Of a stretch of DNA of 64,000 nt, positions 36,189-48,000 are shown piece by piece (within the stretch, counting starts at the first letter, position 1; each line of letters opens with the position of its first letter). The stretch covers positions 25,795,074 to 25,859,073 of the forward strand of contig NC_066842.1 of the NCBI RefSeq assembly GCF_001640805.2, in the 5' to 3' direction. Below the pieces are notes generated by a model. It was not told where the DNA came from and ran no database searches. It saw only the letters and a program-made list of their open reading frames with translations. The translations under genes were made by a program, and so were the position numbers. Source of the stretch: Lates calcarifer (lineage: Eukaryota; Chordata; Actinopteri; Centropomidae).

Positions 36189-38320
36189 CACACACACATA
36201 TATATATACATATGTATGTGCATGTGTGTGTGTAAAGTTGCCACCCAAATATTTTCTTTATTTTCATGCATTGTATGGAACAGAGTTGAACAGGATTCCT
36301 TGTGATCCAGCTCATAGACCTGAGCTGCGCTGAGCGAGCAGCACAGCCCATCGGTCGATCATGATTCCCTGGTGAGGATGGATGGCAGCGGTACAATCAC
36401 AAGCCGGCCAGCGATGCCATTTGATCTAATTAAAGTGTTCTGTCCTCCTGTCTGGCCACAGCCACAGCAAATGAGCAAACATACATACACATACATAGGC
36501 ACTCACAGTCAGTGGACAAGTTGTTACACTTTTTTTAGCTGCCTCACAGTTCACACAGAGAGCATTGCAGGAGCAACAGAGTGGCAGGCTGTAAATTTTA
36601 CAACCGCATCTTGGTAGATAATAAACTCTCACTGTACAGGATAAATTTGTGTGCACACACTGACAGTAAGTACAGTAAGAGTTGCTCTGTAAACTGTGAT
36701 AAACGGCTTCTTTTTAGTAATGTCACCTTGTCACCAGAGTTCTGACCTGTGTTGACCCCAGCCTGCTCTAGAAAAGCTTTGGCACTGAGGAACCAAACGT
36801 GATTGGACACATGGTGTTAACAGTAGCAATGATAACTTCTATCATTCTGACAGAACTCAGCATGACTGACAATAATAATAAAGTCACAGTTTTACAGTGC
36901 ACCTCACCAAATAATCACTGATTTACTGTCATTTATAACATGGTGATTTTGTCATATAGAACATAATATCTTCATAATTGCACACTTAAAGCTTAGTTTG
37001 GATACAGAGCTGCACCACAGTGCCAGAGAGCGATAGGTGAACTGCATGACCTCACATCAGAGGCTACAGTAGATGCGTGACAAGCAGAAGTGGCTCATGG
37101 CAGATAAGTCAGGTGTAAAATCTCAGCCAAGGCTGCCCCGTGTAGCAACTGAGGGGACTGCACTTATAGATCTAATCTGCACATGATAGGCAACATTCCC
37201 AACAGAACACTAAATCTGTTTTCAGAGGACAAACTGGAGTCCTAGAGACAGAAAAACAGCAGCACTTTATCATCATGTCAGTAAACATCAAAGCTCTATG
37301 GTGCACCTTATCCACTCACACTCAGTCACAGCACAGAGGTCATAGAGAGGTCACTGAGGGCATCTGGGCAGTCTGTTCAATACTAATACCATTATCGTCT
37401 CTTGACCTACCATGTCACATCCTTGTTTAATTCCCATCCCATCATGTAAAAATCCATTTGAAATTCTGATATTTTATAATCCACTGCTTATCAGCTGTGC
37501 AGCTGATAAACCGCAACTTGACAGCACTGCCTAATCAAAAGTAGCTATTTAATGCATACCTAGCAGTACTATAGAGCAGAACCTTTCTTATTCGACAGAA
37601 CTAATCGAGCACGGTGCAGGGTCGATTTAGTCATTAGAAGCTATTTGATATACATGTGGATGAATTACAAAAGTTAACACTTCCTACAAATACAATATTT
37701 TTGGTGGATGATACATATGCACAATATAAATGTGTCTCGATAAAATTAACAAAAGGCTTCGAGTCATATTTTACCTGTTATACAGCTTTGTCAAAGAGTA
37801 AGGTCATCTAAATCGCCATCTTACTGAATGAGGTTTGGTTTTGGATCTGTCGTGAATGAATGGAGACATGGAAAGTCACAAACATTAAAGAAACAGGTGC
37901 ATGAAGTCCCACACTGCAGACTAAAGATTGAACACACATGCTGACCACAGACACTGACAGCTGAGATAGGAAGCAGAGCTGAATAAACACAACACAGGGC
38001 TGACGTTTCCTGTAACATTAAGCGCTATGATTAGACCGTGACTACGGAGCCATTTTCAGGTAAACGGGAAAACCGTCAGTTATAGAGGTTCATCTGCAAG
38101 TGAAGCCAGAAATACATTAACACAAATCTTGTCAAACCGTGAAGGTTTTCAAAAGCCAAAACATCAGAGACGGAGAGAATGAACCCCCGCTTTGATCCAC
38201 AGCCATTCAACAAACTGACGTGGTGTGTAAGAATAACATTCAGAAGTCCTAATAAAATACGTCTCGTATCCGTAAATTCATATTTGATTTGAAAAAAAAA
38301 AAAGACAATACAGGTGTACG
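32724..38320 (-). other. kiaa0513 5' UTR and upstream intron
   Basis: The exon carrying the start codon probably begins at 32787 (acceptor 'gttcctgcag'). A possible extra leader exon follows 'tttatccacag' at about 32931. The rest to 38.3 kb is non-coding, with an ATA/ATT-rich run near 33235-33260 and no recognised gene. Confidence 0.5.
36139..36235. repeat. Compound (TC)n-(TA)n-(CA)n microsatellite
   Basis: Consecutive TCTC, TATA, CACA and TATGTG tracts. Confidence 0.9.
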
Positions 38321-38520
38321 TACGTACGTGAGGCCTCTCTCGCTGACAGGAGAGGGGGGCAGCTCTTCCTTACTGTTTGTGCGTCGTTTGTGCTCCGCGA
38401 CTGTGGTCTGAATGCAAAAGTGCGCAGGCGCGTACAGAGGCAAGAACGATGAAGGGGGAACCCAATGACGTCGACAGGCAGCACAGCCAATGAACGCGAC
38501 CGAACAGCCGTGGTGCTGCG
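38320..38520 (-). promoter_or_regulatory. kiaa0513: Probable kiaa0513 promoter and first exon
   Basis: CpG-rich island in AT-rich DNA. On the minus strand it holds a CCAAT box (ATTGG direction at about 38490), a CRE-like GACGTCATTGG, and an NRF1-like GCGCCTGCGCA. A CpG-rich leader follows and ends at a GTACGT donor near 38330 ('gcctcac|gtacgt'). It is the only such island upstream of the kiaa0513 coding exons and in the right orientation. Confidence 0.55.
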
Positions 38521-38837
38521 TCAACCCTGGTGCTGCAGGAATATGATTTCCTTTACTGCAAGGGAATCCTAAGTGAATACGGACCTCCAATGACAACAAT
38601 GTAAGGAAACATTGTTTTGAGGAGAGGTTTACTTGGGTTTTTGTTACAACTTTTTCATTGTGTGCTGGGTGCCTAAATGGAAAATCAATTTGATGTTTAA
38701 ATTTATGTGAGATATTACTGTCACTCACCTCCATGATTTCTCTTTGCTCATTAAAATAATTTCAAACAACATCTACAGACCATGCTATCGGGGGGTTTTA
38801 ACAAGAGCACATTCCTCTTTCTCTGGATAGGATTTCC

Positions 38838-38843
38838 TTTAAT
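38838..38843 (-). terminator. Candidate poly(A) signal of the carboxylesterase gene
   Basis: ATTAAA on the minus strand about 210 nt beyond the carboxylesterase stop codon; no AATAAA occurs nearer. It would leave about 0.3 kb before the kiaa0513 first exon. Confidence 0.4.
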
Positions 38844-39049
38844 TACAGCTATGTTATGAAATATACATTAAAAAGTGGCACTTACATGAAATTAAGACCC
38901 AGAACAGAGATACATCCATTCTATAACAGAGACATTAGGGTCTGGACAGTAATTAACAGCACACCTGTTAGTTATGATGAAGAGACATAAACAATTATGA
39001 AACTTAGGACCAACACATACAAGTACATGTATATGGCAGCTTGAGGAGA

Positions 39050-42000
39050 TCAGTTTCCAGCTTTGGCTGCTGCTGCTAACTGTTCCAGCTTCTGAGGGAG
39101 GGTGACAGTTGCAAAGTGGACTCTGTCCTTCTTCAGTTTCTGTTTCACAGTCTGTGTCAGGCCCAGTTCCAAGTACTCCTGCCTCTGACTGGAATACTGA
39201 GGCCAGCTGACCAGACCAGGACCATTGGGAGAGCTGAGGAGATATTCAGTCATGCCAATTACAGACATTAGCAGAGTCTACGTAGCAAAGAAAATCATTT
39301 ACACACAGTTTGTCACTGATTTCATATGCTGAGTCTTTAAAATTCATGTCTGTATACATTTATGATGCTTTGCCTAAACAATCTCCTTCATTGCCTTGTA
39401 CTAATTTTTCACAATGTGTGTGTTGACAATTAATTTCAACCTTTCCTATTTTCATTTATTATGTATATAATTTAAAATAACAATTTTTCCATCAATCTGT
39501 TTTATTCTTCTACTGCTGAGTACTCTATATGTTTATATCTGTTTCTTTGTCTCTGCATGTTTGCAACTTTATACTGGACACACATAATGTAAAGCACAGT
39601 TTTCATACATTTGATCCTGCCTTATTTTTTCTTAATTTGTCTTTTAATCGACTGTGTCCTGTGAATATTTGCTGCTGAACACAACACTGACATGTTATGG
39701 TGAACACATTAGGGAACAATTACCTTCTGTGACTCATCCACCATAGCAACACTGGCATGCATTTGGAGTCATGTTTTAGCTCAATGTTTAACTAGCTAGT
39801 CACCAGCTTTGTCTGGTGGTGGACAGGTAGCACCCAGTGGGTTTATTAAAATTAAAAAAATATTAAAAAATATATTATTGAAAATTGTGGCTGGACATGA
39901 AGTTGATGAGACTCAAACAGTAAAGTCATGGCCATAAAACCAAAAGAATGAGCTGAAAGATGCTAAAAATCTCAGCAGAGCTGAACTGAAGTGCAGAGTC
40001 AAGTGATAATGCCCTCTGGGTATTCATTCCTGTAGATGACCCCTTTCGTGTTCCTTCTGTCTTTTTTCTGTGGTTGAAATAAAAATTGATTAGTGCAGCT
40101 TTAAAGATATTGGTTTTTTGTCTGGTGGGATACCTGTGTTATCTAAATTTACACCAATCTGGGGCAACAGTGATTTTAAACCTGGCAAAAAGAGATATGG
40201 GCTTAAAATTTGGGCAGACAAAGGCCCTAGTAAAATTGCAGATTTATTTGACAACAACACTCTCTTGTTGGTTGTAGATCTGAAACAAAAATATGACATC
40301 CAACCAAAACACTTTTTAAAATATCTGCAGATAAGAAGCTATATATTTAAGTTACAGAAGTCTTTATCTCTACCTACACTTAGCCCTATAGAAGAAATAG
40401 CAACTAATCAACATCCTAAAAGGGGATTGACTTCAAGCTTCTATGCATTAATCATGGAAGGATCAAAGGTTTCCTCAGATAATAAAAGATTGGCATGGTG
40501 TGAGGATTTAAACTCAGTAATTTCCACTGAGGACTGGCTGAAGATTTGCTTAAAATCTCAAACACAAACAATAAATACCCATTTTAAACTACTTCAGTAC
40601 AAGTGGATAATGAGAATATATGTAACATCAACTCAGCTAAATAAATTCAACCCTAATAACCCTGACACGTGCTACAAATGTGGTAGAGAGGGCACACTAT
40701 ACCATGTGGGACTGCCCACAGATTTAGGCCTCTTGGAGTGAGGTGATGAATATGACTGATTCTGCAGACCCCAAACCTTAGTAAGGCAAATAAACCTATG
40801 ATTATTTTTTGCTTGTTACAAGCCAAATACACTATAGTCAAATCTTGGAAATCCACTACTAAACCAAGTATTAGTGTCTGGCTTGCAGGACTATCATATT
40901 TGCTGGCACTGGAAAAACTCACCTTTACATTAAAGGGTAAATATTTCATTTTTGATAGTATGTGGAGATTTTTTATGGTGTTCTTAGAGGGGAGGAAAGC
41001 ATTGGAGGCTTGTTCCCCCTGTATGTAAACCATAAACAAATGAAATTGCCTTTTATTTATTATATGTCTGATTGTTTTTTTTTTTTTTTTTGTTTTTTTT
41101 TTTTGAAATGCTCTTCTTTAAGGGAGTTGACGGATTATTTACATTTTGGACTGTGCAAAATAACACATGCTACTGCCCTGTGATGTGTATTTCATTGAAG
41201 ATGTGCCTTATTGTGATAGTTCTGTTTTGCACCTGTATTATATCTTGTTGTAGTGTGATTATTTATTGTGAAAATGAATAAACACACTTGTTAAAAAAAA
41301 ATATATTGGTTTTTGTCAGTACTGACCCAGTACCAGCAAAGTTGGCCCAGTATGCCATCATGGTCCTACACAGTCTTTCATCCTCCTCAGTAATGTTGCC
41401 TGAAGATAGGGAAAGATGGGTTTAATCACATAATCAAATACTGATATCCATTAACTATGACCTGAGGTGACTGCACTGTTTCCATGTTGTAGCCATGCAC
41501 TCCCCTATTCCAACTAAATCCAGAGCTTGGGTATGTGAAGTGGCGGTGACAGTCAGTTCATATTAGGGTGCTTAGCCTTCACAAGTGTGCACATAAAACA
41601 GGAGAGACCATCTAAATCCATTTTAGCACAATACGTACATACTATGGGTGACATATAACACTTACCTATGATTTTTATACGTCCATTCCAGAAACATCCA
41701 CCAAACATGAAGCCAACATCATCTGCATGATCTGCCTTCACAAAGCTGGGTCTGGTGTGTTTATGTATCTCAGCACGGTACACAAACTCATACATGTAAA
41801 CTGGAACACCCACACCTACACAGAGGAGAGAAAGGACAAGAGATGTATGCTTGGGTTGAGATGAAGGTCAGAAGTCAGGATGAGCTTATCTTTGCAGGTA
41901 ATTATCATTGTTTACTGCAGGGTGAAGCATAAAAGTGCTGCTTTTCATATACCCAGCTTGAAATGGGAGCATCTAATGATCTATAATCTGTAGCAGCAAT

Positions 42001-45000
42001 CTACCCAACACTAACAGAGCAATTAATCAATCCTCTGTACATGACACAAATAAAGACAACACTGCCTCCTAGAAATTATGTTTTTATACAACTAGTCTGA
42101 AACAGCAAATGGTTTGAGAAATATTACTGTGTTAACATTATGAGGAAATCCTGCTGGCAGATTGACAGGAACTGACATTAACCCACACATTTTCCTAACC
42201 TTAACCAAAATACTTCAGTTCAATAATCGTAACCACAGATGCAAACTCCTGGCTCTGGTGTGACATACGATTCCAACAACCTCCTTGTGACTCATTCAGT
42301 AGCTTACTTCATTCATTCATTAAAAGAAATGTGGCCTCTGAACACAGTCCATTCAGCAACAGCACCTGTCAGCTGCATAAGTGAAAATTATTTTAATTCT
42401 GACCCAGATGGTATCCAGCCACCTTGACAACAGGCAGCGTCATTAGCAGGTCTCCCATGATCTCAGTGAATCCATCCCTGATCTCCTCTGGTGTTTTAGC
42501 TTCTTTCAGGTATTCATCTGCGATGAGGCTGTTGGCAGACGAGGCCTGGAACAGGAGAGAAAGGTTGGACCGTCAGACTTCTCTCTCAGGTTATGCTGTT
42601 TTTCTTTTCAGCCCATTGACAAGAACAATGATTTCATGACCTCTTATCAGTCACTAACCACATATGTGCAGAGCAGAGGTGCAGTCAGATAATAAATCTG
42701 ACACTTACTTTTGAATTCAAACTAAAGCAGTCTCAATATTGTTGACATCTGATGAATATGTGTTGAATATTTGATCAGTGTGTTTTCCTGATGATGACTT
42801 TGCAGGTCAAAATATTGCAGCATTAAAATTTTGGGGGCTTGAAAATGCGTTGTGCAGACAACCCTTTTTTTCATGAATATCATAATAATATATTGCTTAG
42901 TACACTAAAAAGTTCCACTCATGACTGCATTTGCAGTCCACCATCATCAGTGTCAACACACTGTTGCAGTGACTTATGCAGTTATGGAGCCATAATTTGC
43001 ATATAACTATGACAAATGAAAGAGGAAGTATTTTCTGCCAACCAGGTTTTATTTAAAGGACCAGTGTGTAACATCCGTTGGGATCTATTGGCATAAATTG
43101 AATATGATATTTTTAAATATGATTTTATGAGTGTATAGTTGTTACAGGGGGTGATAGCTCTCACTCTATGATGATCTTTGTTGGGCGTGCGCAGTGGGCA
43201 CAGTGAGTTTATAGTGATTGAGTCTGAAGCAGAAATACAAGTTGATATGAACAGTAAGACTGTGTCTGTAATCATTGAGCATTTCACAATGACACACACA
43301 CAAATATGGTGTCAGAAGTGACTGGCAGGACTCTGGAACAGCAGTGAGTTTAAGTTAACAACGTAACAGATCACCATCCGCCATTTTGCCGTTAGCATTA
43401 ACCAAGATAACTAGCACGGCCACCAACAACCCACCGCCCGGGGAGATGAGAATGACCCGCGACTTAAGCAGCAATTGGGACATCTTCAAAGAAGAATTCC
43501 AAGACTACTTACTGACGTCTGGGCTGAAGGAAAAACCAGCCGATGTACAGGCTGCCACACTGAGAAGGGTGAGTGCCGGCATGTGTACAAGTACAATTTG
43601 CAGCTCACACCAGACCGGCGCAAAGACGTCAGGGCTGTCCTGGAAGCATTGGAGATAGGGATGCACCGATACCGATACTAGTAATGGATATCGGGTCTGA
43701 TATCCTGTTCCTGTACTTGTACTCGTACTCGTAAAAGTGTTCCGATACCACAGCCCAATACCACTTTATGGCAGCGTGACGTTCACTTTGGCGGTCAGGT
43801 GCTGATTGAGAGCAAGGAGGAGGAATGTCGGTGGTGTGGAGGTATTTCAAAGTGGATGACGGTGACTAAAGTAAAGCGGACTGCAAATTATGCTCTGCAG
43901 AGTTGTCAAGAGGAGGGACAAAAGCGAGAACTTTCAACACACGCAATCCGATAAAACATCTAAAAAACCAACACGATGCTGAGTTCAAAGCGTTTGCTAA
44001 TAATGGCAAACAGCAACAACCAACTTTGCAGCAAAGCGTTTGCTGGCAAACAGCAAGCAGCAAACTCTGGAGAAGATGTCAAGAGACAACCCGCGCGCAG
44101 TGAAAATAACAGAGGCTCTGACCCAGTACATTGCTCTTGATGACCAGCCATTGTCGGTTGTTGATAATATGGGATTTAGGCGTCTTCTCAGTGTACTGGA
44201 GCTGAGGTATGAGACCCCTAACCGACACCACATCACTGACACAGTGTTGCCAAAGCTACACGACTTTGTGAAGAGGCACATCTGCAACCTGTTGCAAGAC
44301 ATTTCGGCCCTCAGCTTCACCACTGATATTTGGACGAGCAGTGTTAGCCCGGTGTCCCTCATCAGTTTAAGTGCACAGCAGAATGACGAGGATTTTAATC
44401 CGCGAACAGTCGTCCTGCATGCAAAACAGTTTAGGGGTGCTGGATGACATGCTTCAGACATGGGGGGTCCCTGTTCTGTTCATGTTGTGCTACATAATAA
44501 TGCGAAAAACATGATCAAAGCCATGAGTGACGCTGGACTCCCGAGCCTGCCGTGTGTTGCACACACCCTCCAGCTAGCTGGCTGTTAATGAGGGGCTTTT
44601 AGCACAGAGGAGCGTGGCTGATGCTGTGGCAGTTGGACGGAAAATAGTTGGACATTTTAAACATTCTGCCTTAGCCTACTCCTGCCTTGAAGATATTCTG
44701 TTTGTTAAAAATATGCAGTTGAATGCTAAAATGTCAATAACAGTACTTTAACAGTACTTCTATTTGAGTAAAATGTGAAACAATATCTGAAGAAAATAAA
44801 ACACGTTTTCAAGTATATGTATGAAGTATAATGGCATTAATAAGTACTCGTATCGGTACTCGGTATCGGCAAGCACTAAGATCCAGGTATCGGTATCATA
44901 TCGGTTTGGAAAAAAGTGGTATCGTTGCATCCCTAATTGGAGAAATATTTTAAGCTAACACAGAATGTAATATTTGAGAGATGTATCTTTCAGAACCTGC

Positions 45001-48000
45001 AAACAAGAGGATGGTGAGAGTACTGATGCTTTTATTACCAGACTTAGAGAGAAAGCTGCTTATGAATATTGAGAGCTTCAAAATCAGCTGATAAGGGACA
45101 CAGGGATCCTGGGTATTTCTGATGAGAGTATTCGATGCCAACTATTGAGGGAGAAGGACCTCACACTAGCGTCAGCCATTGAGATCTGTAGAGCAGCAGA
45201 AATGACAGCTATGGCCATTAAATCCATGGTGCAGGACCAACCAAAGGAAAGCATACATGCTGCTACAGACTGTCGCCAACTTTACAGCCCCAGATAGGGG
45301 CTGACAGTCCAACAAGCCCCAACTTCAAATACCAGGAGGCACAAACACAGCAGCATGCAGGTACTGTGGTAATACATGCAGGCGTGGCCGTGAGACAACG
45401 GTACTCAGTAAAATATTGAACCGTTCGGTGCGCCCTACACGGTACAATATGCCCTAATGGACCACGGGTTTTTGGTTTTGCAATTCATTTTGCATTGGCG
45501 CTTATTGCTTTCCAGTGTGTGTGTGTGCGCCTGTCCAGGCAGGTGAAAGCCCTCCCCACGAGTTAATGTCCAATCACTGTTGTAGCTCCACCCACTCACC
45601 ACCTCTCACACTGTAACTGGAATGTAAGTGCAGCTCACAGAAGCGGAAAAGATGAAAACAAACAAGCATGGCCAGCACTAGCGGAGGAGTTGAGAGGCAA
45701 AAGTTCGAAGAAGGCATCGGGCTTCGGCAAAGCCATTGAAAACGTTTTTGGCTAAAACACAGAGCCTCGCACTGACCACGGATAGTTGGACCTCCCGAGC
45801 AACAGAAAGCATCATTTGTCATGAACAACATCCACCTGCTTGTAATTTGGAATGGAGAAGGCAGCACCTGCTTCTCCAAGCTGTTGTGCTATGTTGACTC
45901 CATTTGGTCTCCCTGACTGAGTCAATTCACTTCAGAGACAGGGTATGTGAAATTCTGAAATGCTAGGGGACTGTGTAGGTCGGGATATGTCTTCTTCATT
46001 TGACTACGTTAATGGGTCTCATATCTACTGATTTTTGGAACTGTAGGGTCTGCCATTCAGGATGGTGATGTGGATGCACTGATGGACAGTGAACAAATTA
46101 TTATTAGGCTGGGCTACTCTTTATGTTTTATTCTAATAATTTTCCAAGCAAAGTAAGTGCACATTGTTACCTCATGTAACGTTACAGTTTAAACAGTGAA
46201 TTAAAGCTGCTTCATCATGGCAACTGGACAACAGACATTAGCTTGAACTGAGTTTGCTAGCTAATATGGTCTCAGGTTTTCACACAGTCAAACAATAACC
46301 TACTACTTGCAGCATTCAGGAGAGTTTTGATGTATATGCCATCATCAGAGGCCTGTTTCAAACTGCATGTTTGACACATACCTTTGTCTTGTCATCACTC
46401 AATTTAAAGCGTCCTCACACAGCTGAGGTCCTATGTAACAATGTTCACAACTGTGAGTGAGAGAAATGTTTCTACATTTTAGTAGTGTAGTAATAATAAG
46501 TATAGTGTAAGAAAGTGCGCTTTGCCTTTATTGAGAACCTACATTTAACAAAACACACAAAAAAATCCAACAAATATCTGAATCACAAAATTGAAAGCCT
46601 ACCTAACTTATGTCAGAACAGTTTAATATTTGGGTCCAGCTCTATATCACCAGTAATAAACTGTACATTTATGGGAAACTCTTCCACAACCAAGAACTGA
46701 CTTTTACTTGTCAGTCAACAACATAGCAGCTCTGACATCAAGTCAGTTTTTATTTATATTGTGCCAAATCACAACAGATGTTATCTTGAGGCACCTCATC
46801 ACCTTCACACAGGTAACATGAAATACTTAGGCATCAGTGTATCTCCCAAGCTGTCAGAGCTGTTCAATCTAAATTTCACACCACAATTTAAACCAATACA
46901 AGATGACTTACATCTCTGAACCAATCTACCCATTTCTTTCTTACCTGGCCAATCAGCTCAAATAAAATGACTCAATCCTTAAAATGTGATTTTTTATGGT
47001 TAGAAACTAAACAGGCATTATTAAAAGGCATACATTTATTAGACCTCTAATTTATTAACCAAACCATCATGCAACATCATTGCATCATTGTAAAAACAGC
47101 TTCAGGCCTGTCAGCGTGGAGGACTTCAAATCATCAACAGCTACACCATCCCTCTGCTCACCAGTTTGGAACAGCCAAACCTAAACATTACATCTCACCA
47201 TCTGGAAGGATAAAGGAATGACACATCTTCACCATGTCATTCAAGGAATTCTATAATTTTCTGTATTTAATCCAGAGGTGTGGCAATGAGAAAGTGTTGA
47301 AAAAAAAAATTCTTATCAAGAATTTTAATTATTTTTAAGAGCTAAGACATCTCAATATCTTTCACAATCTCCAAGTCTCCATCAATACCAGTCCTGGCTT
47401 CTGAACCCAACTCTGCAAAAATGACTTCAACAAGAGCAATAACACAGCTCAACTTAAACAAAACTATACACAGATTATGCACAGAATGGGATTTACCCAA
47501 TCAGACAGATACACATACTGTTTACAAAACACAGTCGCCACTTAATTAGTTTCAAGTTACAAGTTTTCAATTAAATCACATATGGGACTGCCATATCCCT
47601 TTATCCCCAGAGGTCTGCATCTCAGGCAACCTATCAGCATTGCAATTACACAACACAACTTATAGTATTCTACTCACAGCCTTAATTATATTAGAAACCC
47701 CACATCAGACATAAATCAAAATAGCAGTTTATATGTCTTAGAACATGTCCGGAGGGGATCTTTAAATTAGGGTCATCAAGAATACTTGGTTTCTTGCATG
47801 AAAAACAAAAAAGTTTTTTAGAAGACAAGCCAAGGTAAACTGGCAGTTTTTGCACTTTTAATGTCACTTTTTGGAGTTTAACACTGATATTTTAGCAATG
47901 GATTGGACAGTACCATTGACCCTGGTGTATTTCAACCTTTTTCTTAAATTCAAACTTTTGTATTTTTGGACTGTTTTAGTTTTTGTGTATTATACTATGA

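Larger units (their letters stand above)
43165..45399 (+). mobile_element. LTR-retrotransposon 5' relic: primer site and gag, split by a hAT
   Basis: TGGTGTCAGAAGTG at 43307-43320 looks like a tRNA primer-binding region, so the LTR would end just before it; no matching 3' LTR was seen. Gag-like coding follows: [19 protein letters not shown] and QAATLRRV (43460-43565), then after a frameshift [20 protein letters not shown]. The frame resumes after the hAT insertion (from 44944) with stop codons but recognisable blocks, ending in a CCHC-like start CRYCGNT (about 45356-45377). Similarity stops at about 45399, where another hAT relic begins. Protease, RT and integrase are absent. It lies in a carboxylesterase intron. 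Confidence 0.6.

Noticed and set aside
36118..36396. Minus-strand frame with Arg-Glu repeats
   Set aside because: Encoded by the compound microsatellite.
38249..38734. 161-codon minus-strand frame at the kiaa0513 promoter
   Set aside because: It spans the CpG island and leader exon, has no recognisable domain and its reading crosses the proposed donor; GC-rich DNA is poor in stops.
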